From JAAYDI01 sp052034005 (lineage in GTDB: Bacteria; Planctomycetota; Planctomycetia; Pirellulales; Pirellulaceae), in the NCBI GenBank assembly GCA_052034005.1, contig JBPOJB010000001.1, positions 213,097 to 277,096 of the forward strand: a stretch of 64,000 bases of DNA, in the 5' to 3' direction. Positions 1 to 8,051 of the stretch are shown here, one piece after another. Under the pieces are notes generated by a model, which had not been told where the DNA came from, made no database searches, and saw nothing but the letters and a program-made list of their open reading frames with translations. Position 1 is the stretch's first letter. Every line of letters starts with the position of its first letter. The translations under genes were made by a program, and so were the position numbers.

Positions 1-301
1 GCGCCCCGGGCGCGCTCGGCAGCATCCACTGTTTGAGCACTTTGTACCGTTCTGCGGCCGGCAGCAGGCCCAACATGTGCACCGCGCGACACAAGTTGAT
101 CACATCCGGCAAACCGCCGCCGGCGTATCCCATGCGACCGCCCATGGTCGTGTGCTCGGCGGACTCCGCCAGCTGGGCCATGATGCCGTCCAGCTTCACA
201 CGCATCCCCGGCGCGGACGGGGCCTGCTCTTGCGCCGGCAGGCCGGCGGATTGCACCAGCGCGATCAAGACGCACGCAAGCCGTGTGGAACGTTGTGTCA
301 T
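1..301 (-). CDS. Secreted protein of unknown function, N-terminal part only (cut by window edge)
   Basis: Reading leftwards from an ATG at 301, the frame stays open to the window edge, giving about 100 residues. The first ~23 residues (MTQRSTRLACVLIALVQSAG...) look like a Sec signal peptide ending near LPAQE. The mature part has a Met/Gly-rich stretch (TTMGGRMGYAGGG) followed by a helix-like segment. I do not recognise the family. It starts 17 bases after the stop of the sulfatase and has no clear Shine-Dalgarno sequence, so it is probably translated as the next gene of that transcript. A role linked to extracellular polysaccharide breakdown is only a guess from position. Confidence 0.6.
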   Translation of the reverse strand, partial: MTQRSTRLACVLIALVQSAGLPAQEQAPSAPGMRVKLDGIMAQLAESAEHTTMGGRMGYAGGGLPDVINLCRAVHMLGLLPAAERYKVLKQWMLPSAPGA

Positions 302-318
302 CGCGGTTGAGCAGTCAT

Positions 319-1773
319 TCAGTTGCGGCGAACCGCGGCATCCATCTGCTTGCGCCACTGGTAGACGCGTTGCCAGAGCGCCGCGTCCGCCGCGACCGGG
401 TCGAACTGTGAAACATCGATGTCTTCGTACAACGCACGATGGTAGTCGGCGTCAAATGCCGGGTTGGGCGAGTTGGTCTGCACCTCCATGTCTTTGCGCC
501 ACTTCGCCAGGTGCGCCCGCATGCGGTCCACACGTTGCGGCTCGCTCGCTGCAAGATCGGTCGTCTCGTGGATGTCTTCGGCCAGGTTGAACAGCTCCAC
601 ACGCTCGTCTTCGTAGTACTCGATGAGCTTCCAGTCGCCCTCGCGCACGGCCCCGGAGGGCTGGCTGCCCTGGTTGGTGTAATGGGGAGAGTGCCAGCAG
701 AACACCCGCTGGGGCGCAGCGCTGTGTCCGACCAGCAGCCCGTAGAGGCTGACTCCATCCAGGCCGGACGGCGCCGGGCGGCCGACACACTCGAGCAGCG
801 TCGGCAGCCAATCGGTGTTGACCACCGGGTCGTCAATCACGCGACCTGCGGGCACATGTCCCGGCCAGCGCATGATCGCCGGGATGCGCAGACCGCCTTC
901 CTCCAGGAACCCCTTGCCGGCGCGGTAGGGTGCGTTATGCGTGATCCGCTGGTGGTTGGCCTCCGGCACGTGCAGCCCGCCGTTGTCCGACGTGAAGATC
1001 ACGATCGTGTTGGCAGTCAAGTCCAGGGCATCGAGTCGGCGCAGCAGTTGACCGACCGTATCGTCCAGCGTCTCAATCACAGCCGCGTAGACCGGTTCGA
1101 ACGTGCCCTGGTTCTTGGCCACCAGATGGTCCTTGGCCGAGTAAGGTATGTGCGGCGTATTGTGAGCCAGGTATACGAAGAAAGGCCGGTCGCGGTGCGC
1201 TTCGATGAACTGTTCGGCTTGCGCCGTGAGGTCATATTCGCCCTTGCCGCCTTCCGTGTCCGAGGGCGTGGTCACCGCTCGGCCCGGATGATAGAAATCA
1301 AAGCCCTGTTCGCGGGGTCCGAACCCGGCGCCGCCCAGATGCCACTTGCCGATGCACGCCGTGGCGTACCCGGCATCCCGCAAGTACTCGGCCAACGTCC
1401 GTTCCTCCAGCGGCAACTCCTGGCGGATGACCGGATGCAACAGGCGCTGCGGCGGACAGTCGGGCCGGCCGGGCAGGTAGGTGGTCAGGTGCAGCCGCGC
1501 CGGGTTCTTGCCCGACATGATTGCGGCGCGGGATGCCGAGCAGATGGGCAGGGCCGCGTACGCGGAGGTCAGCCGTACACCATCGGCGGCGAGGCGGTCG
1601 AGATTGGGCGTGTGATGCTCGGTCCGCCCGTAGCAGGCCAGGTCGTTGATGCCCAGGTCGTCCGTCAGGATGAAGACGATGTTCGGCATCGCGGGCGCGG
1701 TACGTTCGGCGCCCTGCAGCGCGGCGGGCAGAAGACATAAAGGCAGCGCGAGGCAGAGCGAGAGGCGCTTCAT
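319..1773 (-). CDS. Exported type I sulfatase (arylsulfatase family)
   Basis: 484-residue sulfatase of the alkaline-phosphatase superfamily, which hydrolyses sulfate esters of glycans in the periplasm or outside the cell. Residues 1-22 form a signal peptide (MKRLSLCLALPLCLLPAALQ). NIVFILTDD at 31-39 carries the metal-binding aspartates. The formylglycine site is PICSASR with Cys78 and Arg82; the usual C-x-P-x-R proline is replaced by alanine. DNGG and GLDGVSL further on are family-typical. The reading frame extends to 1962, but the start at 1773 gives the signal peptide and has a CGGAGA ribosome site, so it is preferred. It lies between the Gfo/Idh/MocA gene and a partial secreted protein. 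The modified Cys needs a maturase; the SUMF1-like protein at 16.6 kb is not an obvious one. Confidence 0.93.
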   Translation of the reverse strand: MKRLSLCLALPLCLLPAALQGAERTAPAMPNIVFILTDDLGINDLACYGRTEHHTPNLDRLAADGVRLTSAYAALPICSASRAAIMSGKNPARLHLTTYLPGRPDCPPQRLLHPVIRQELPLEERTLAEYLRDAGYATACIGKWHLGGAGFGPREQGFDFYHPGRAVTTPSDTEGGKGEYDLTAQAEQFIEAHRDRPFFVYLAHNTPHIPYSAKDHLVAKNQGTFEPVYAAVIETLDDTVGQLLRRLDALDLTANTIVIFTSDNGGLHVPEANHQRITHNAPYRAGKGFLEEGGLRIPAIMRWPGHVPAGRVIDDPVVNTDWLPTLLECVGRPAPSGLDGVSLYGLLVGHSAAPQRVFCWHSPHYTNQGSQPSGAVREGDWKLIEYYEDERVELFNLAEDIHETTDLAASEPQRVDRMRAHLAKWRKDMEVQTNSPNPAFDADYHRALYEDIDVSQFDPVAADAALWQRVYQWRKQMDAAVRRN

Positions 1774-1986
1774 GGGACGGTCTCCGAAACAAGCGCGACT
1801 TCCAAGATGTCCAGGCCGCTCGGCGCGGGCGTGGTCGCGCCGAGGCGACTGTATTATACAAGGCTTCGGGTCCGGCAATACGGGTGGAACGGTGTCCGCC
1901 ACGCCGACACGGGCGGAGCCGGCGGCAGGCGGCCGTTCACGCCGTCGGGATGCGTGCTTCACGAGCCCGACGATCGCGCCCGGGCT

Positions 1987-3384
1987 CTAAATCTCTTTCC
2001 AGTCGGTACCGGGCACCGGGGCCGGGTAGCGGCCCTGGGCATCGGCCTGCACGGGCGCCGGGCTGTTCTCGGTCAGCTGCGCGACGTGCGGGCAGAACTC
2101 GAATGTCGAGGACATCGCCTCGTCCCAGGTGATGACCTTTCCGGTGTGCACGGCGGCCCGGCCCATGATCGCGCCCAGGTTGGACAGGGCGGCGCGGCGC
2201 GCCTCGTTGTGCGGCTTGTCGTTGCGGATCGCGTCCAACAGCACGTCCCATTCCGCCTGCCAGGGATTCACTTTTTCCTGAGGCGCGGTCCAGGCCACGT
2301 TGTCCCTGGTCATCCGCTGGTCTTTGTAGATCTTGGATGACGGCGCGTGAATGTTCCCGGAGAACTCGCCGGCGCACTTGGTCCCGTGCACGTACGTCAC
2401 GAAATCGTTGAAGCAGCCGGGGATGTAGCGGCCGGTTACCAGCGCCTTCGTGCCGTCGGCGAACGTGTACTCGATCGAGTAGCTGTCCAGGTTCTGGCTG
2501 CAGTCGGTGCTGCCGGCGAAACGTCCGCCGACGCCATGCGCGCTGACCGGCCAGTCATCCTTGATCCAGAAGCATTCGTCGATCTGATGGATCATCAGTT
2601 CGATGAAGACCCCGCCCGACGACCACAGGAACTCGTACGGATGGCCGGGATAGAGCTGCCACATGAGTTCGCTCTGGCCGCCCGGAAACGGCCCCATCAG
2701 GTACCCGGAATCCATGCGGTAGGCGCGGATGAGCTGGATATCGCCCATGGCTCCGTCGCGGATCTGCTGGATCATCGCCTGCCGCGCGGAGGAGTGGCGG
2801 GCCATGAGTCCGGCGCCGATCTTCAGGTTCTTCTTCTCAGCCGCCTCGCCGGCGCGGAGGATCTTCTGGACGCCGCCCGGGTCCGGCGCGAAGTCCTTTT
2901 CCATGAACACATGCACACCCTTCTCGACGGCGTATTCCAGGTGGACCGCACGGAACCCGGCATGCGTGGTGAGCATGGCGACGTCGCCTGGTCGCAGGCA
3001 GTCGATCGCCTTGCGATACGCATCGAAGCCGACGAACTGCCGCTCTTTCGGTACATCGACTCTGTCGCCCAGGATATCCGTCAGGGCCTGGCGTTTCTCT
3101 TCGATGCGGGCGGGCAACAGATCCGCCATGGCCACCAGCTTGACGGGCCCATTAGATCGTCCGCCCTGCTGGTCGTCCAGCACGAGTCCGCCCACGTTCA
3201 TGGCGTTGGCAACCGCGCCGCTGCCCCGGCCCCCACAGCCGATCAGCGCCAATTGGATCGTATTGTCCTCGCCGGCGAAAACGCGAGGGATCGCCACGCC
3301 TGCCAGGGCGGATGCGGCGGCCACTCGGACCGTATTCTTGAGGAACTCACGGCGCGGCGTGACCTGCTGTTCATGCGTACTCAT
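1987..3384 (-). CDS. Tat-exported Gfo/Idh/MocA family oxidoreductase
   Basis: 465-residue NAD(P)-dependent oxidoreductase of the Gfo/Idh/MocA family, which acts on sugars or polyols. The N-terminus carries a twin-arginine signal (RREFLKN at residues 11-17 followed by an Ala-rich hydrophobic stretch), common in planctomycete members. The Rossmann dinucleotide motif GCGGRGSG lies at 49-56. Where the family usually has EKP, this protein reads FMEKDFAP, keeping the lysine but losing the proline. A longer frame begins at 3444, but the ATG at 3384 has a GGAGG upstream and starts the Tat signal. The gene runs with the sulfatase 213 bases downstream and diverges from the PfkB kinase. Substrate unknown. 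Confidence 0.92.
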   Translation of the reverse strand: MSTHEQQVTPRREFLKNTVRVAAASALAGVAIPRVFAGEDNTIQLALIGCGGRGSGAVANAMNVGGLVLDDQQGGRSNGPVKLVAMADLLPARIEEKRQALTDILGDRVDVPKERQFVGFDAYRKAIDCLRPGDVAMLTTHAGFRAVHLEYAVEKGVHVFMEKDFAPDPGGVQKILRAGEAAEKKNLKIGAGLMARHSSARQAMIQQIRDGAMGDIQLIRAYRMDSGYLMGPFPGGQSELMWQLYPGHPYEFLWSSGGVFIELMIHQIDECFWIKDDWPVSAHGVGGRFAGSTDCSQNLDSYSIEYTFADGTKALVTGRYIPGCFNDFVTYVHGTKCAGEFSGNIHAPSSKIYKDQRMTRDNVAWTAPQEKVNPWQAEWDVLLDAIRNDKPHNEARRAALSNLGAIMGRAAVHTGKVITWDEAMSSTFEFCPHVAQLTENSPAPVQADAQGRYPAPVPGTDWKEI

Positions 3385-3677
3385 GGTGACTGTGCCTCCA
3401 CGGTGGATCGGACCGATTCGTCGCGCGAGATGTGCGACGATCACTGCCAGTCATTCTACTCGATTCCGCGACGCCGAATAACCGGCGTCCGAAGACTCGT
3501 CGCCGGGGCGCGGCGGAGGCCGGATCCCGGTCCGGCGAGGTGGAATTGACGACCGTAGCGGCACGCTGTCTGATAGAGGCCATGATGGACGGCCGGGAGT
3601 GGGGACGCCGTTGGCTCCGCCGAACGCGAGGCGGTCGCGGAACGAACACCGGCACTTCCTTGAGGTACTCGCGGACC

Positions 3678-4664
3678 ATGTCGCAGCACGCTCACGATGT
3701 CGTCGGCTTGGGGGTCATCGCAGTCGATGAGATGCTCTACGTCGACAGCTATCCGCCGGCCGACGGCAAGAAGTTCCTGACGGGCCGTCGACGGCAGGGA
3801 GGGGGGAACACGAGCTGCGCGTTGGCGGCCGCCGCCCGGCTCGGGTCGCGTTGTGCCATGCTGGGCCGACTGGGCGACGATGAGCTGTCGCGATTCGCGC
3901 GGGAGCACTTGGCGCGCGCCGGCGTCGATCTGTCGCATCTCCTGCACGATGCGCGCTGCGGTCCGATCTATGCCTTGATCGTGGTGTCTGCGGACACCGG
4001 CTCGCGCGCCATTTTCGTGGATCCGTCGAGCGTCAGGCCGCTGGAGCCGGAGGAGCTGCGTCCCGAGTGGTTTCAGGGCGCCAAGGTCTTGATGATCGAT
4101 CACTTGTATCCCGCCGCCATCTTGCCGGCGATCCGGTTGGCGCGCCCACTGGGCCTGCAGGTGGTCTCGGACATCGAGCTGGAGATCCCCGAGTTGGCCG
4201 AGATCCGCGGGGGTATCGACCATTTCATTTGCAGTATGGAATTCGCGCTGCCGTACACCGGCCAGGGTGATCCGCGCGCTGCCTGCGAGATGCTGAGCTG
4301 CTCGGCCCCGCACCAGACCGTCGTCGTCACTGCCGGCAACGACGGGTGCTACTGGCGCGGCCGCGACGCGCCGGCGGTGAAGCATGTGCCGGCCCATCGG
4401 ATCGAACCGGTCGATACGACAGGCTGTGGCGATGTATTCCACGGCGCGTTCTGCCATGGGCTTGCGGAAGGGTGGGGCGTCGAACGCATCGTCCAGTTTG
4501 CCAACGCGGCCGCGGCGGTCAAAGCCACACGGACGGGCGGCTGGGCCGCGGTGCCCAGCCAGGAAGATGTCGTGGCGATGTATGATATGAAGGCTTGTAG
4601 TCCCGCACCCCGACTTGTGCGTCGGGGAGAAGAGGAGTGTGGAGACGTTGACGAGCCAGTCTGA
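3678..4664 (+). CDS. PfkB-family carbohydrate kinase
   Basis: 328-residue ribokinase-type sugar kinase, cytoplasmic. The N-terminal glycine motif is seen at GRRRQGGGNTSCALAAAARLG (start ~37), and the C-terminal signature DTTGCGDVFHGAF (246-258) carries the catalytic base Asp252; the middle glycine of the usual GAGD anion hole is GCGD here. The open frame begins at 3432, but the ATG at 3678 fits family length and has GAGGT upstream. The next gene, a FucI-like isomerase, begins 31 bases later, so the two are likely co-transcribed. The natural reading is phosphorylation of the ketose made by that isomerase, in place of the FGGY-type kinase (FucK) used in classical fucose pathways. That substrate assignment is inference. 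Confidence 0.9.
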   Translation: MSQHAHDVVGLGVIAVDEMLYVDSYPPADGKKFLTGRRRQGGGNTSCALAAAARLGSRCAMLGRLGDDELSRFAREHLARAGVDLSHLLHDARCGPIYALIVVSADTGSRAIFVDPSSVRPLEPEELRPEWFQGAKVLMIDHLYPAAILPAIRLARPLGLQVVSDIELEIPELAEIRGGIDHFICSMEFALPYTGQGDPRAACEMLSCSAPHQTVVVTAGNDGCYWRGRDAPAVKHVPAHRIEPVDTTGCGDVFHGAFCHGLAEGWGVERIVQFANAAAAVKATRTGGWAAVPSQEDVVAMYDMKACSPAPRLVRRGEEECGDVDEPV

Positions 4665-4681
4665 TTCTGACAGTGCCTAAC

Positions 4682-4687
4682 GGAGGT
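4682..4687 (+). promoter_or_regulatory. Strong ribosome binding site for the FucI-like gene
   Basis: GGAGGT lies 8 bases before a GTG codon at 4696. It decides the start of the isomerase at this GTG, since no ATG is suitably placed. Confidence 0.75.
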
Positions 4688-4695
4688 AAACCACC

Positions 4696-6129
4696 GTGAG
4701 CGATCAAACGGAAAGAGCGCCCAAGATTGGGATCGTGTCCAACAGCATCGGAGCGTTCAGTGGCCGCGCGAAGGAAACGGCCGAGCACCAGATCCGGGCG
4801 TTGCTGGACGATCTCAAGAAGGAGCACGCGGTCAGCGACGATTCGTTCATGTTCCCGCGACGGGTCTTCGGGCCTACGGAAGCCGCCGCCGTGGCGGATC
4901 GGTTCGCTGCCGAGCAGGTCGACGCCTACGTCGTGCTCGACAGCGCCTTTCCCAACGGCAACGCGTTCCTGACACTGGCCATCCATCCGTCTCTGAGCCG
5001 GCTGCCGCTGATCCTCACCGCGCCGCCGGAGATCGACCTGGGCGACCGGGAATGGACCAGCAACGCATACTGCGGCTTGATCATGAACAACTACGTGAGC
5101 AAGCAGATCGACCGGCCGGTCTTCACGCTCGCCGGGTGGCCCAGCGACCCGGCCTATGGGCGGCGGTTCCGCCAGTTGCTGAGCGTGGCGCGCACGGTCC
5201 GGGAGCTGCGCCGCGACCTGCTGGGCCGGTTCGGCGACGCGCCCGGCGGGTTCCACTGCGCGAACGGCAACCGGTTGGCCTACGCGCGGCTGTTCGGCAC
5301 GCGGATCGAAACCGTCGATTTCTCGGCAGTGCTCAAGACGTACGAGACAGGCCAGGCCAGCGGCTATCTCGGCGATGTGACATTCGCGCAGGCGGATGTG
5401 GACCAGACGTATGAGCGGATGGTCAACGGCCGGGAATTGCTGACCGCCGCCGAGAAGGTGCGCAAGGGCGCTCGGCTGTATCACGCCTTCAAGGCGCTGA
5501 TCGACGCGAACGGGTTCACCTCCGCCGCGTTCCGCTGCTGGCCGGAAGTGATGCAAATCGAGGACATGGCTGCCTGCCTGTCCATTGGCTGGCTGCTGTC
5601 CGAGCGCGTCGTGCGCGCGGCGGCTTGTGAAGGCGACTGGCCGACCGCCGTGTGCCAGAGCATGGGCAGCCTGTTGTCGGGTCAACCGGCCGCGTGTTTG
5701 GATTTCATCAACCAGGTCGGCGCTCAGCACGTGGTCCAACTGGCACATTGCGGCGTCGGTATCCCATGCTTGATGGAGGACGGCAAGCTCGGAGAGATCA
5801 GCCCGGACCGTCAGGCGGGTGTGCTCATGGGTCCGACATGCATCGGTCAGTTCCGTTATGGGACGAAGACCGGCATCAGCATGATCCAGGACCGTGACGG
5901 CAAGTTCAAGATGCTCGTGTTCACCGGCGAAAGCAGGCCGGACACGCGGCAGGGCCTGCTGGTGGCCGCGGCCGATGTGGAAGTCGCGCAACCGGAGAAA
6001 CTGAACCGGCTGATCCTCACGCACGGGTTCGCCCATCACCTGGCCGTTGCGATGGGCGACATCAGCCAGGAACTGAAGCTGCTGTGCGAGTTCTACGGGA
6101 TCGAGTATGTGAACCCGGACGAGGCGTGA
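4696..6129 (+). CDS. L-fucose/L-arabinose isomerase-like protein (FucI family)
   Basis: 477-residue cytoplasmic aldose-ketose isomerase relative, shorter than enteric FucI (~590) and similar in size to the FucI-like isomerases of environmental bacteria. The N-terminal domain (to ~170) is Rossmann-like. The metal site is probably Glu284 (CWPE) with the CEGD motif at 311-314, matching CETD of FucI, and a C-terminal histidine (HGFAHH). Start is GTG with an ideal GGAGGT. It sits between a PfkB kinase and a sodium symporter on the same strand. The sugar cannot be told from sequence: L-fucose, D-arabinose, L-arabinose or L-rhamnose-type substrates all fit. Confidence 0.82.
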   Translation: MSDQTERAPKIGIVSNSIGAFSGRAKETAEHQIRALLDDLKKEHAVSDDSFMFPRRVFGPTEAAAVADRFAAEQVDAYVVLDSAFPNGNAFLTLAIHPSLSRLPLILTAPPEIDLGDREWTSNAYCGLIMNNYVSKQIDRPVFTLAGWPSDPAYGRRFRQLLSVARTVRELRRDLLGRFGDAPGGFHCANGNRLAYARLFGTRIETVDFSAVLKTYETGQASGYLGDVTFAQADVDQTYERMVNGRELLTAAEKVRKGARLYHAFKALIDANGFTSAAFRCWPEVMQIEDMAACLSIGWLLSERVVRAAACEGDWPTAVCQSMGSLLSGQPAACLDFINQVGAQHVVQLAHCGVGIPCLMEDGKLGEISPDRQAGVLMGPTCIGQFRYGTKTGISMIQDRDGKFKMLVFTGESRPDTRQGLLVAAADVEVAQPEKLNRLILTHGFAHHLAVAMGDISQELKLLCEFYGIEYVNPDEA

Positions 6130-6263
6130 CGAGCATGTCGCCGAGGACGCCACGAAACCGCGTCCTCTGCACGCTCGACGGGCGCCAGGCCGATCGCGTG
6201 CGGTGCGACACGGGCGGTACGAATGATCGATGACTAGCCATTATGGACGGGCGGTGGCTGACT

Positions 6264-7868
6264 ATGGGTCTCTACTTGTCGACGCTGGATTGGGTCATTG
6301 CAGTATTCTCGGTCATTGCGAGCGTGTCCTTGGGGACCGCTCTGGCGCTGCGGATGAAAGCGGGGCGGGACAGCGACAGCTTCTTCCTGGCCGGCCGGAA
6401 GATGATCTGGCCGATTATCGGGGCGTCGTTCTTTGCCACGAATATCGGCGCTGAGCATCTGGTAGCGCTGTCGGGCGACGCCTTTAAGTACGGACTGGGC
6501 GCGGGCACGATCGAGTTCACCGGCATCCTCAGCATGGGGTTCGCCGCCGCTTTCATGTACCCGTACTACGTCCGGCAGCGGGTGTTCACGATCCCGCAGT
6601 TCGTCGAATTGCGGTTCACGCCGTCGGCGCGGTACGTATACGCGGGTTTCATGCTGCTGATCACGATCATGAGCAAGATGGCGCTGCAGCTGTATATCGG
6701 GTCCTACGTGCTGGCGAAATTGTCCGGGTGGGACCTGATGACCACCGTGGTCCTCCTGGGCGCGTTCACCGCCGCCATCACGATCGTGGGCGGCTTTGCC
6801 ACGGTGGCCTACACCGACACGATTCAGACCGTCATTATGATCGCGGGTTGCACGGCCATGACGCTGATCGGTCTGCATGAGGTTGGGGGTTGGAGCGAGT
6901 TGGCCAGGAAAGTCCCCGAGGCGATCCACATCGCCAAGCCATACAACGATCCGGACTATCCGTTCTGGGGCATCATGATGGCGGGCTTCTACGCCGGCGT
7001 CTTCTATTGGGGGATCGACCAGACCAATGTACAACGGGTGCTGGGGGCGAAAGATGTCAACCACGCGCGCTGGGGCACCATGTTCGCCATCCTGCTGAAG
7101 CTGGCGCCGGTGTTCATCTTCGCACTGCCCGGCGTGATTGCGTTGGCCCTGTACCCGGAGGGGCATTACAAGGATACGTTCATCACGATGTTGAACAATC
7201 TGCTGCCCAGCGGACTGCGTGGCATGGTGGTCGCCGCGCTGATGGCGGCCATCATTTCGTCGCTCGATGGCGCGATGAACTCGATGTCCACCCTGGTCGT
7301 GGCTGATTTCGTGGTGCCCTGGCGGCCGAATACGAGCGAGCGGGTGCGCGTCCTGCTGGGACGGGTGACCATCGCGGTCGGTACCGTACTGGGCATGGGG
7401 GCGGCCTACCTGGTGTACCGGACGGAGGAGGGGATTTTCAAGTACTTCCAGACGCTGGGAGCCTACCTGTTCCTGCCGTTCACCCCCGCGCTGATCTTCG
7501 GGATCCTCAGCAAACGCATCACGGCGGCAGGGGCCGGCTGGTCGGTCCTGGTCGGCACGTGCATTTCCGGCCTGCTGATGGCCGACGAGCTGATGACAGT
7601 CGAACTCCGCCAGCGGTGCTTCCCCTGGCTGCACGACTACTGGTTCCTCAACAACTATGCCTATCGCGGCGCCTGGGGATTCTTGATCATCACGGCCGTG
7701 CTGGTGAGCGTGTCCGCGATCACCGCCAAGACCGCGCCCGAGAAGCTCCAGCAGACGACCGTGGACTGGAGCCGCAAGACGGAAGCATTCGCCGGCCTGG
7801 CCGATTGGCGGCTGCAACTGGCACTGTTGACCGTGGTGACCATCGCCCTGTACGCCTGGTTGTGGTAG
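6264..7868 (+). CDS. Sodium:solute symporter (SSS family), probable sugar importer
   Basis: 534-residue inner-membrane transporter of the SSS/SGLT type with about 13-14 hydrophobic segments. The N-terminal family pattern is clear: a first helix, then DSFFLAGRKMIWPIIGASFFATNIGAEHLVALSGDAF, as in sodium/glucose cotransporters. Further landmarks are GGFATVAYTDTIQT, FYWGIDQTNVQRVLGAKD and SSLDGAMNSMSTLVVADF. An ATG at 6243 is in frame, but the ATG at 6264 has GGTGG at good spacing and begins directly before the first helix. It follows the isomerase after 134 bases and is likely to import the sugar that the isomerase and kinase process. Confidence 0.92.
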   Translation: MGLYLSTLDWVIAVFSVIASVSLGTALALRMKAGRDSDSFFLAGRKMIWPIIGASFFATNIGAEHLVALSGDAFKYGLGAGTIEFTGILSMGFAAAFMYPYYVRQRVFTIPQFVELRFTPSARYVYAGFMLLITIMSKMALQLYIGSYVLAKLSGWDLMTTVVLLGAFTAAITIVGGFATVAYTDTIQTVIMIAGCTAMTLIGLHEVGGWSELARKVPEAIHIAKPYNDPDYPFWGIMMAGFYAGVFYWGIDQTNVQRVLGAKDVNHARWGTMFAILLKLAPVFIFALPGVIALALYPEGHYKDTFITMLNNLLPSGLRGMVVAALMAAIISSLDGAMNSMSTLVVADFVVPWRPNTSERVRVLLGRVTIAVGTVLGMGAAYLVYRTEEGIFKYFQTLGAYLFLPFTPALIFGILSKRITAAGAGWSVLVGTCISGLLMADELMTVELRQRCFPWLHDYWFLNNYAYRGAWGFLIITAVLVSVSAITAKTAPEKLQQTTVDWSRKTEAFAGLADWRLQLALLTVVTIALYAWLW

Positions 7869-8051
7869 CGCCCGCTTGCGGCGTTCGAAGATCGGGCCGC
7901 GCTCGCGTCACCCGCCGCGCGCCACAGGAGTGCGATCCTCCGATGGTTGCTTGCCCGGCTCGTTGATCCGCGGTCATGGACACTCAATGGGTCGGCGCGT
8001 AAGATGGCGACATCTCGATCATTGTGCGGTAAGAGGGCGGGAGAGTATGGT

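Noticed and set aside
439..1740. Long plus-strand open frame opposite the sulfatase
   Set aside because: Antisense shadow of a GC-rich gene; translation has no recognisable motif, and the sulfatase on the other strand is unambiguous. Many similar mirror frames (for example 8535-10541, 11662-13527, 20107-22638) were dropped for the same reason.
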